A DNA stretch of 5,175 bases from Candidatus Nanopelagicales bacterium (lineage in GTDB: Bacteria > Actinomycetota > Actinomycetes > S36-B12), in NCBI GenBank assembly GCA_030836325.1, contig JAURQC010000057.1, positions 1 through 5,175 on the forward strand, written 5' to 3'. The stretch's first letter is position 1. Every line of letters starts with the position of its first letter. Position numbers and translations under genes: made by a program. Under the pieces are notes generated by a model. The model saw only the letters and a list, made by a program, of their open reading frames with translations. It made no database searches and was not told the DNA's origin. This document shows, piece by piece, positions 1 to 5,175 of this stretch.

Positions 1-284
1 AGAAGGTCCTCTTGTCGAAGTGGATCGGCACTGAGCCGGAAATCCTGGTGCTCGATGAGCCCACACGGGGTGTGGACGTGGGCGCGAAGTCTGAGATTTA
101 CCGCATTCTCTTGGCTCAGCGAGAGAAGGGAATGAGCATTCTGGTGAGTTCTTCCGAGGTGCCGGAGTTGTTAACGCTGTGCGATCGCATCGTCGTTATG
201 CACCGAGGTCGCGTCGCCGGCATGGTAAGTCGCGAGCACGCCGACGAAGACGCCATTCTGCGAATGGCTATGGGACATGAATGA
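1..284 (+). CDS. Sugar-type ABC importer ATP-binding protein, C-terminal end (5' truncated)
   Basis: This is the end of the second nucleotide-binding domain of an RbsA/MglA-class ATPase, the cytoplasmic protein that powers a CUT2-type importer. Reading in frame from base 3, the window opens on KVLLSKW, the usual continuation of the LSGGNQQK ABC signature; bases 1-2 (AG) would complete the preceding Gln codon. Walker B (LVLDEP, 45-62) follows, then a D-loop TRGVDVGAK. At the switch-histidine position the sequence is SSSEVPELL with no His, which is normal for the second domain of this family (SSE.PE). The stop TGA is at 282-284. The TTG at 12 is internal, not a start: the Walker A and signature motifs must lie upstream of the window. 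About 94 residues are visible out of a family length near 500. The permease gene follows after 15 bases, so the two are surely partners. The ligand cannot be inferred from this fragment. Confidence 0.95.
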   Translation, partial: KVLLSKWIGTEPEILVLDEPTRGVDVGAKSEIYRILLAQREKGMSILVSSSEVPELLTLCDRIVVMHRGRVAGMVSREHADEDAILRMAMGHE

Positions 285-287
285 GAT

Positions 288-293
288 GAGGAG
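288..293 (+). promoter_or_regulatory. Shine-Dalgarno GAGGAG for the permease GTG start
   Basis: GAGGAG lies six bases upstream of GTG at 300-302. This spacing supports the GTG as the true start, and there is no ATG nearby that would keep the first membrane helix intact. Confidence 0.7.
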
Positions 294-299
294 CAACGC

Positions 300-1265
300 G
301 TGCGTGCATTGATACGGCAACGATTTTTCGTGGTTCTCGTTGTGCTCGTCCTGATGATTATTTTCTTCTCGCTTACACAAGAGAAGTTCCTGTCTGGTGC
401 GAATATAAGTGCGATCCTCACTTCATCGTCGATCTTGTGGATTGCGTCCATGGGTTTGACCTTCGTGATGCTCTCGGGTGGTTTCGACCTTTCGATCGGA
501 TCGATGTTGGCTCTGACCGGTATCGGCCTGGGCTGGTTCTTGAATGAGGCCGGTCTCCCGGTCGCAGTGGCGATCATCGCAACGATCGCACTCGGTGCGA
601 TCTTGGGTGGCCTGGTGAACGGGGTACTCATCGGGAAACTCGGCCTTTCCTTCCTGGTGGTGACTCTCGGTTCCTTAATCCTGTTCCGCGGGCTCACTAA
701 CTTCTGGTCGCAAAGCAAGACGACCCAGGTAATCTCACCGTTCCTGGATGCGCTGGCTTTCGGGAGCACCTTTGGAGTTCCGAACCCTGTCTGGGTCATG
801 TTGGCCACCTACCTCGTGATGCTCTACATACAGAAGTACACGTTCTTCGGTCGTGACATCTATGCGGTGGGCGGAAACACGGAGGCCGCGCGTTTGTCGG
901 GGATCCGTACGTCGCGAACTGTCATAGCCGTGTATGCGATTTCCGGCGGTTTGGCTGCTCTCGCGGCAGTCATGCAGGATGCGCGAATTGGGGCAGCAAG
1001 CCCTCAGGTCGGTGAAAACCTTGTTTTCAGTGCAGCAGCGGCGGTGCTGCTCGGCGGCACCGCCTTCAGTGGTGGCGTAGGCGGGGTCAGTGGAACTGTC
1101 GTCGGTGTGCTGTTTCTCGGCGTTCTGCAAAACGGATTATCGGTCGCAGGTGTCGAGAGCTATTGGCAGCAGATCATCACCGGCCTAATCCTGATCGGTG
1201 CCATCGCCTTGGATTACGTGCAGCGTAAAGGCGTTCGATTTCGACGGCCCGCGGCGACCTCGTGA
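300..1265 (+). CDS. ABC transporter permease, RbsC/CUT2 (BPD_transp_2) family
   Basis: This is a 321-residue inner-membrane permease, a typical length for RbsC-type proteins, and the channel partner of the ATPase encoded just upstream. About nine or ten hydrophobic segments are visible (near residues 9-25, 43-60, 65-82, 87-108, 117-133, 163-178, 207-225, 240-258, 263-283 and 290-306). Family landmarks are GFDLSIGS (61-68; the usual form is GIDLSVGS), the cytoplasmic coupling loop GRDIYAVGGNTEAARLSGI (184-202) and the AAAAVLLGGTAFSGG stretch (245-259). The start is GTG with a good ribosome site. Members import pentoses, hexoses and autoinducer-2, and some serve other polar compounds. The downstream genes encode hydrolases rather than sugar kinases or dehydrogenases, so a non-sugar or modified-sugar ligand is plausible here (inference). 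No periplasmic binding protein is in the window; it may lie upstream of the ATPase. Confidence 0.95.
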   Translation: MRALIRQRFFVVLVVLVLMIIFFSLTQEKFLSGANISAILTSSSILWIASMGLTFVMLSGGFDLSIGSMLALTGIGLGWFLNEAGLPVAVAIIATIALGAILGGLVNGVLIGKLGLSFLVVTLGSLILFRGLTNFWSQSKTTQVISPFLDALAFGSTFGVPNPVWVMLATYLVMLYIQKYTFFGRDIYAVGGNTEAARLSGIRTSRTVIAVYAISGGLAALAAVMQDARIGAASPQVGENLVFSAAAAVLLGGTAFSGGVGGVSGTVVGVLFLGVLQNGLSVAGVESYWQQIITGLILIGAIALDYVQRKGVRFRRPAATS

Positions 1266-1277
1266 GAGGACCGCCGG

Positions 1278-1646
1278 ATGCAGGGACTGCGAGCGTATGC
1301 GTCGCAGTTCGGTTCTGATCCTGCCGAGGTTGAGGAGTACTTCGTCACCCGATTCGGTGCACGCTTTGCCGAGGAGGCATTCCAGGCAACGGGAGGGGCG
1401 GCCTGGCACGAGGGGTCTTTGGATCTGAAGTACCGGGGTTTGATCGTGATCGGCATCTTGGCGTCCCTGGGCGGAGCCGAAGAACGGCTGCGCGGACATG
1501 TCACGTGGGCGCTGGCCAACGGCGCCACTCCCGGGGAGATCGAGACTGCCGTCTTGCTGGTGGCCAACTACGCGGGGTTCGCGCGGGCGTCGATCGCGCA
1601 GGAGGTAGTGCGGGATGTCCTCGCAGCCGACGTAGAGGACCAGTGA
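1278..1646 (+). CDS. Carboxymuconolactone decarboxylase (CMD) family protein, cysteine-free
   Basis: This 122-residue, probably cytoplasmic, all-helical protein has the CMD-domain pattern: LDLKYRGLIVIGILASLGG (48-66) then HVTWALANGATPGEIETAVL (74-93) and VANYAGFARAS. It most resembles the PcaC-type branch (4-carboxymuconolactone decarboxylase). The AhpD peroxidase branch uses a CxxC pair, whereas this protein contains no cysteine at all, so a thiol peroxidase role is excluded. His74 sits in the conserved RGH/SHV position and is a candidate catalytic residue. The start ATG is preceded by GAGAGGA (1264-1270), seven bases away and overlapping the permease stop. The stop TGA overlaps the GTG of the next gene, so the two are likely co-translated. 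The family includes true decarboxylases and many proteins of unknown activity; the exact reaction is not determinable here. The DUF-like alternative of a small accessory subunit cannot be excluded. Confidence 0.88.
   Translation: MQGLRAYASQFGSDPAEVEEYFVTRFGARFAEEAFQATGGAAWHEGSLDLKYRGLIVIGILASLGGAEERLRGHVTWALANGATPGEIETAVLLVANYAGFARASIAQEVVRDVLAADVEDQ
1634..1646 (+). promoter_or_regulatory. Coupled start: AGAGGA and GTGA stop/start overlap
   Basis: AGAGGA at 1634-1639 precedes GTG at 1643-1645, whose last two bases plus the next A form the TGA stop of the CMD gene (GTGA). Spacing to this GTG is short (three bases); a second in-frame GTG at 1652 has a spacing of twelve. Either start leaves the alpha/beta hydrolase domain intact. 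I prefer 1643 because of the overlap, which suggests translational coupling. Confidence 0.55.
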
Positions 1647-2455
1647 CCTCGGTGACTCACCTCACGCTCGCCGACGGCACGCGAATCCGATGCACCGTGG
1701 CTGGATCCGGACCCGATGTGGTGCTGGTCCACGGGTGGAAGCAGTCGCACCGGTTATTCGATCAGGCAATCCACCGACTCTCGGCCACGCATCGGGTCAT
1801 CGCGTTTGATCAGCGCGGTGCGGGGGAGTCGGATAAGCCGGAGTGCTCCTACGATTTCGATCTCCTCGGAGCCGATCTGCGGGAAGTGATGGATATTCAC
1901 CAGGTCACTGATGCGACCGTGGTGGGTTGGTCGATGGGGTGCACGGTGGTGCTATCGAGTCTGAAGCAACCATCGCCCCGGGTTGGTCGCGTCATCGTGA
2001 TGAACGGTCCGCTGCGTCTGACTCGCACAACGGACTTCTCCCATGCTCTCCACGAGGAAGAGTTACACACCTACGTCGAGGGAATGGAGGACTCCTGGCC
2101 GACCGACCAGCGCCCATTTCTGCGCGACTCGCTACTGGCAGCCAACGTTGAGATGCTGCCACTGCTGGAATACGTCGCATGGCAGACACCGCTGCACATC
2201 GCACTTCGCCTGGTGCGAAACCAAGCGCTCATCGACCATCGCACCACCATTCGAGAGTTGGCGGTACCTGTTCTTGCGGCATACAGCGAGCAGGATCCCT
2301 ACTGGTCGGTAGATGTAGGCAGGTGGATCGCTGCCAACGCTCCGCGGGGAAAATTGCACACTTTCACCGAGTCGGCTCACTGTCCGCCGCTGGAGGAACC
2401 TGAGGCATTCGTGCGAACTGTTCGAGACTTCACCGCAGGGAGGTCAGATGACTGA
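1643..2455 (+). CDS. Alpha/beta hydrolase fold enzyme
   Basis: This is a soluble alpha/beta hydrolase of about 270 residues, the usual length for the single-domain family. Numbering from the GTG at 1643, the oxyanion motif is HGW (30-32), followed by FDQRGAGESD (55-64; the normal DxRGxGxS block), the nucleophile elbow GWSMG with Ser97, a cap region around 121-205, the acid Asp218 in YSEQDPYWS and His246 in SAHCPP just before LEEPEAF. The triad is complete, so hydrolysis (or C-C or retro-Claisen-type cleavage) is expected. The open frame extends upstream to about 1505, but that part lies inside the CMD gene and lacks hydrolase homology. Its position beside a CMD gene recalls PcaD, the 3-oxoadipate enol-lactone hydrolase. 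Its position before an amidase recalls NicD-type deformylases. Neither name is supported strongly enough to use. It overlaps the amidase gene by eight bases. Confidence 0.92.
   Translation: MTSVTHLTLADGTRIRCTVAGSGPDVVLVHGWKQSHRLFDQAIHRLSATHRVIAFDQRGAGESDKPECSYDFDLLGADLREVMDIHQVTDATVVGWSMGCTVVLSSLKQPSPRVGRVIVMNGPLRLTRTTDFSHALHEEELHTYVEGMEDSWPTDQRPFLRDSLLAANVEMLPLLEYVAWQTPLHIALRLVRNQALIDHRTTIRELAVPVLAAYSEQDPYWSVDVGRWIAANAPRGKLHTFTESAHCPPLEEPEAFVRTVRDFTAGRSDD
2438..2455 (+). promoter_or_regulatory. Shine-Dalgarno GGGAGG inside the hydrolase gene and eight-base gene overlap
   Basis: GGGAGG at 2438-2443 sits four bases before ATG 2448, within the last codons of the alpha/beta hydrolase. The two reading frames overlap at ATGACTGA (2448-2455). 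This fixes the amidase start and implies that both proteins are made from one transcript, probably with coupled translation. Confidence 0.75.
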
Positions 2456-3857
2456 CGCCACTGACTTGACGGACTTCTCGGTCCGCGCGCTTTTGGCTGA
2501 ACTCAAAGCTGGGTCTACGAGTTCAGTGGAGATTTGCCGCGCATTCTTGGACCGTATCGACCAGGCCGACGCGGTTAATGCGGTCGTATTCACCGACCCC
2601 GAACACGTTCTGCAGGAAGCAGCTGCCGCGGATCAGTCGCGTGCGCAAGGGGATGAGGCACCTCTGCTGGGCATACCGTTCAGCGTCAAGGATTCGTTGG
2701 CCGTTGCGAACTGGCCTTGGCGGTCGGGGTCTTTTGCCCGCGAGTACGTAATCGCCGAGCGTGATGCCACCGTCGTCTCTCGATTGCGCGAGAGTGGTGC
2801 GATCCCACTATGCAAGACGGCAACGCCGGAATACACCTGGTCGGCGCAGACGCATAGTGAGTTGCATGGGCGCACTCGCAATCCCTACGACCTCGATCGC
2901 TCACCAGGTGGGTCATCAGGTGGCGAGGCGGCTTTGCACGCGATGCATGGTGCGCCGTTCGGCTTGGGAACGGACGGCTTCACATCGATCAGGGTGCCCG
3001 CGCACTTCTGCGGATCGTCGGGGCTGCGCCCCACTGCGGGAGTCGTCTCCGAAGCGGGTACCTGGCCAGCCACCAAACAGACTGGGATGGGTGACATCTC
3101 CACCACCGGTCCCATGGGTCGCTATGCCGAAGATCTCGATCTGCTGCTCTCGATCATCGCTGGCCCGGACGTGGAGGATCCCTTCGTGCATCCCCTGGCT
3201 CCAGCCGATGCGCCGGTGGATTTGCGACAAGTGAAAGTGGGAGTGCTGCCGTCCCTGCCGGGGTGCACTCAGGGAACCACGACGGCGATCGCAACCGCTG
3301 TCGAGGCCCTCTTGGCGGACGGGGCAACCGTGGTAGATCTTGAGCCCTGGAGCACAGAGGAAGCTGTCGAACTTGCCTTTGCATTGATGGCACCCGACGG
3401 TGGCGTACGGGCACGGCGGAACCTGGAACCAGCGGGCGGGCGGCATACCGAGGAATTTGCCGAACTCCTGCGTTCGCTGGAACAGGGGCGGATGGATATC
3501 GATGAGTACCTGCGAACCCTGGACAAGCTGGTCGTGTACCGCAGCAAAATCCGTCGATCAGTGGCCGCGGTGGATGTAGCGCTCGTACCGGTGGCGGCAG
3601 GCCCGGCTCCGCTGCACGATCGGCTACCGGGAGACGATCTGGCCGAGTACAACGTTGACGGATTCGCGCACGGATTTGCCATTGCCCTCGCTGGATTACC
3701 GTCGGCGGTGGTACCGGTCGTGATGGAGGGTCCCGTGCCGGTTGGGGTGCAGATGGTGGGCAGCGCCCATCAGGACTTCCGGATTCTAGAATTCGCCTCA
3801 GCCGTCCAAAGGGCCCGACAAGAAGCGATCCCACCACCGACCGCGTGGATGGGTTGA
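2448..3857 (+). CDS. Amidase-signature family hydrolase with atypical oxyanion loop
   Basis: This 469-residue enzyme spans the usual amidase-signature (AS) length and is probably cytoplasmic; there is no signal peptide. AS enzymes cleave C-N amide bonds with a Ser-cisSer-Lys triad. The Lys is K81 in GIPFSVKDS. The glycine/serine loop is PGGSSGGE (153-160), with S156 as cis-Ser. The nucleophile is S180 in TSIRVPAHFCG (179-189), followed by GLRPT. The spacings 81-156-180 equal those of FAAH (142-217-241). However, the residues before the nucleophile read TDGFTS instead of the usual TD(I/T)GGS, so the two glycines whose backbone helps form the oxyanion hole are Phe178 and Thr179. The C-terminal part ends with PVGVQMVG, also typical of the family. 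Substrate is unknown; AS members act on amides, acylureas (allophanate), glutaminyl-tRNA and others. The MBL gene follows after 16 bases. Confidence 0.93.
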   Translation: MTDATDLTDFSVRALLAELKAGSTSSVEICRAFLDRIDQADAVNAVVFTDPEHVLQEAAAADQSRAQGDEAPLLGIPFSVKDSLAVANWPWRSGSFAREYVIAERDATVVSRLRESGAIPLCKTATPEYTWSAQTHSELHGRTRNPYDLDRSPGGSSGGEAALHAMHGAPFGLGTDGFTSIRVPAHFCGSSGLRPTAGVVSEAGTWPATKQTGMGDISTTGPMGRYAEDLDLLLSIIAGPDVEDPFVHPLAPADAPVDLRQVKVGVLPSLPGCTQGTTTAIATAVEALLADGATVVDLEPWSTEEAVELAFALMAPDGGVRARRNLEPAGGRHTEEFAELLRSLEQGRMDIDEYLRTLDKLVVYRSKIRRSVAAVDVALVPVAAGPAPLHDRLPGDDLAEYNVDGFAHGFAIALAGLPSAVVPVVMEGPVPVGVQMVGSAHQDFRILEFASAVQRARQEAIPPPTAWMG

Positions 3858-3860
3858 CCA

Positions 3861-3867
3861 AAGGAGG
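3861..3867 (+). promoter_or_regulatory. Strong Shine-Dalgarno AAGGAGG for the MBL-fold gene
   Basis: AAGGAGG ends six bases before ATG 3874. It is the closest match to the ribosomal anti-Shine-Dalgarno in this window, so the MBL-fold protein may be made at a relatively high level, independent of coupling to the amidase. Confidence 0.8.
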
Positions 3868-3873
3868 AAGCCC

Positions 3874-4797
3874 ATGTCCGACGAGCAGCCACCGGCCCCG
3901 ATCGTGCGCGCCGAATCGATCACCGATGTTGCGGCCGAGCTGTACGTGATCCCCGATCACGGGGTCCCGTTGGTCCCCAATATCGGCGTCGTCGCGGGGC
4001 GCGACGCAGTCCTGGTGATCGATACGGGAATGGGGCCGCGCAATGCCCGTAACGTCCTGGCCGAAGTGGATCGAATCGCGAGAGGTCGCAAGATCTATCT
4101 CACCACCACGCATTTCCATCCAGAACATAGTTACGGTGCTGCGGTCTTGGCGGAACAGTCGACCTTCATCATGAATCGCGCCCAGTGGGAGGACATGAAG
4201 ACCAAGGGCCCGGGCTACTTGGAGTTCTTCCGCACCTTCGGTGAGAGCGTGGCTGCGGAACTGGAGGGGGTGGAGTTCGTCGATCCGACGGTGGTCTATG
4301 ACACCGAGTACTCCCTGGATCTAGGCGGACGGGTAGTCACCATGCACGCAACGGGACGAGCCCACACCAAGGGCGATCAGGTAATCAGGGTTCCAGACGT
4401 CGGGGCGGTCTTCTGCGGGGACCTAGTCGAGGAATCGCAGTTCTCGATCTTTCCGTGGTTCCCTCCCGAAGACGCTGACGTGTCGGGGATCCGCTGGATA
4501 CGTGTCATGGAGGGCCTACTCGCCGCGGGTGACACTCTCGTCATACCCGGACACGGTCGGGTTTCGGATGCCTCGCTACTGGAGGAGGTGCACGGCTACC
4601 TGACATTCCTCCAACAGGAAGTCTGGTCTCGTCACAGGTCGGGCATGTCCGAGGACGAAATCGTCGAACAGATCTATCCGCTTGCCCGCTCGCGGAATCC
4701 GCAGTGGGTGGGTGAGGAGTGGATCGAAAAGGGAGTGCGTTGCCTGTGTTCCGAAGCCCCCGGCACCCCTGGGCATGCGGCCGCTGACGAGGGGTAG
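3874..4797 (+). CDS. Metallo-beta-lactamase (MBL) fold hydrolase with HxHxEH motif
   Basis: This 307-residue protein carries the MBL fold, used by glyoxalase II-like thioesterases, lactonases and beta-lactamases that bind one or two metals. Early landmarks are NIGVVAGRDAVLVIDTGMG (36-54). The metal motif is THFHPEH with H80, H82, E84 and H85; the third ligand position, normally Asp, is Glu. The other ligands are present: H164 in GRAHTKGD, D183 in FCGDLVEE and H227 in IPGHGRV. About 80 residues follow the last motif and form a probable helical tail, ending in a CLC motif (290-292) and a low-complexity end. There is no signal peptide, so it probably acts in the cytoplasm. Starting ATG has the best ribosome site in the window. 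A ring-opening (lactone, lactam, imide) or thioester hydrolysis is possible; the sequence does not decide. The racemase-like gene begins five bases after its stop. Confidence 0.92.
   Translation: MSDEQPPAPIVRAESITDVAAELYVIPDHGVPLVPNIGVVAGRDAVLVIDTGMGPRNARNVLAEVDRIARGRKIYLTTTHFHPEHSYGAAVLAEQSTFIMNRAQWEDMKTKGPGYLEFFRTFGESVAAELEGVEFVDPTVVYDTEYSLDLGGRVVTMHATGRAHTKGDQVIRVPDVGAVFCGDLVEESQFSIFPWFPPEDADVSGIRWIRVMEGLLAAGDTLVIPGHGRVSDASLLEEVHGYLTFLQQEVWSRHRSGMSEDEIVEQIYPLARSRNPQWVGEEWIEKGVRCLCSEAPGTPGHAAADEG
4789..4794 (+). promoter_or_regulatory. Shine-Dalgarno GAGGGG for the racemase-like gene
   Basis: GAGGGG lies in the final codons of the MBL-fold gene, eight bases before ATG 4803, and supports that ATG as the start of the last, incomplete gene. 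Confidence 0.6.
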
Positions 4798-4802
4798 CGA
4801 AC

Positions 4803-5175
4803 ATGCGCATTTGGTGGCAAAGTTTTGTAGACGAGGAGTCCGGTGGCACGTACCTCGGCCATTTGCGCGACTATCTGGCGCAGCAGGGTGGCGACGATGT
4901 GCAGGTTGATGTGGAGGGCATGACCCCGCCGGCGCGCGGTTGGTCCCGGCTGAGCGAGATGCGCGGTGCGGTTGCCACCGTTCAGGCTGCGCTGTCTGCA
5001 CAGGATCAGGGTTATGACGTCTTCGTCCTTGGCCACTTTCAGGAACCCGGACTGTACGAGACGCGTGCGAGTATCGACATCCCTGTGGTGGGCCTTGGGG
5101 AAGCAGTTCTGCTGTGGAGCGCTCACTTGGGGCGCCGATGTAGTTTGGTCACAGTCGATTCGGTTTTCGAGACCA
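4803..5175 (+). CDS. Asp/Glu/hydantoin racemase superfamily protein, N-terminal half (3' truncated)
   Basis: The frame is open from ATG 4803 to the window end, giving 124 residues and one extra base; full members have about 220-260. The beginning MRIWWQSFVD, the TPPARG segment (41-46), the YDVFVLGHFQEPGLYETR block (71-88) and IPVVGLGEAVLL (93-104), then GRRCSLVTVDSVFE, follow the first domain of the Asp/Glu/hydantoin racemase fold (hydantoin and allantoin racemases, maleate isomerase, arylmalonate decarboxylase). Racemases use one Cys from each half. Where hydantoin racemases have ACFGDPG, this protein has GHFQEPG, so His78 sits where the first Cys is expected. Cys113 is in a different strand and is unlikely to replace it. 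The second catalytic Cys would lie beyond the window. A classical two-base racemase is therefore doubtful; a one-Cys isomerase or decarboxylase is possible. Last gene of the visible cluster. Confidence 0.85.
   Translation, partial: MRIWWQSFVDEESGGTYLGHLRDYLAQQGGDDVQVDVEGMTPPARGWSRLSEMRGAVATVQAALSAQDQGYDVFVLGHFQEPGLYETRASIDIPVVGLGEAVLLWSAHLGRRCSLVTVDSVFET

Noticed and set aside
12..14. TTG at 12 as a start codon for a short 90-residue protein
   Set aside because: The frame continues upstream to the window edge and the codons before TTG encode the conserved residues after the ABC signature, so it is an internal Leu codon of a truncated gene.
116..808. Antisense open frame of 230 codons opposite the ATPase and permease
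   Set aside because: It is Arg, Ser and Thr rich, has no known motif, and covers a well-supported permease on the + strand.
1505..1642. Upstream extension of the alpha/beta hydrolase frame
   Set aside because: These 46 codons overlap the conserved part of the CMD gene, read as Arg/Gly-rich sequence and precede the natural hydrolase N-terminus. GTG 1643 is the better start.
2961..2990. Sequencing error or double frameshift as the cause of the GFTS loop in the amidase
   Set aside because: Both sides are perfectly in frame and well conserved, and no single-base insertion or deletion pair restores GG before the Ser. Two to several substitutions would be needed, so I treat it as genuine.
3154..4128. 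Long antisense open frame of 324 codons across the amidase/MBL junction
   Set aside because: The translation is rich in Pro, Arg and Gly without any recognisable domain, and it lies opposite two genes with clear catalytic motifs. High G+C commonly keeps the opposite strand open.
285..4802. Internal promoters, terminators or regulatory RNAs between genes
   Set aside because: The intergenic gaps are only 5-16 bases and are filled by ribosome-binding sites. No hairpin followed by a T run and no convincing -35/-10 pair was seen.
1..5175. Mobile elements, CRISPR arrays, tRNA or rRNA genes, attachment sites
   Set aside because: I saw no transposase, terminal inverted repeats, regular repeat-spacer pattern or RNA gene. 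Almost every base is accounted for by seven + strand coding regions.
4803..5175. Naming the last gene hyuA or nicE
   Set aside because: Only the first half is visible and its first catalytic cysteine position is not cysteine, so a specific racemase or isomerase name is not justified.

Overview
The window is a dense, one-directional piece of a bacterial operon. Seven genes lie on the + strand, the first and last are cut by the window edges, and no gap exceeds 16 bases. Base composition is about 60% G+C by eye. GTG starts, good Shine-Dalgarno sequences and start/stop overlaps are used. This suits a high-GC soil or environmental bacterium; an actinomycete (Actinomycetota) is my best guess, but nothing in the window proves the lineage.

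Layout: 1-284 is the C-terminal end of a sugar-type (RbsA/MglA class) ABC importer ATPase. 300-1265 is its RbsC-type membrane permease. 1278-1646 is a small carboxymuconolactone decarboxylase (CMD) family protein with no cysteine. 1643-2455 is an alpha/beta hydrolase with a complete Ser-Asp-His triad. 2448-3857 is an amidase-signature enzyme with its Lys-Ser-Ser triad but an unusual oxyanion loop. 3874-4797 is a metallo-beta-lactamase-fold hydrolase with HxHxEH in place of HxHxDH. 4803 to the window end is the N-terminal half of an Asp/Glu/hydantoin racemase superfamily protein whose first catalytic cysteine position appears to hold histidine. The genes are so close, with overlaps at 1643-1646 and 2448-2455, that one polycistronic mRNA is very likely. 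No promoter, terminator or regulator is visible.

Taken together this looks like an uptake-plus-catabolism operon. A small polar compound would be imported by the ABC system and taken apart by several hydrolases (C-N amide, ester/lactone or C-C, and a metal-dependent step), a CMD-family enzyme and an isomerase/racemase/decarboxylase-type enzyme. The combination recalls parts of the protocatechuate pathway (CMD next to an alpha/beta hydrolase) and the maleamate end of nicotinate degradation (alpha/beta hydrolase, amidohydrolase, Asp/Glu-racemase-fold isomerase), but matches neither. Three of the enzymes deviate at catalytic motif positions. The substrate cannot be read from the sequence. A previously uncharacterised catabolic pathway for an amide, imide, lactam or related heterocycle is the main hypothesis.
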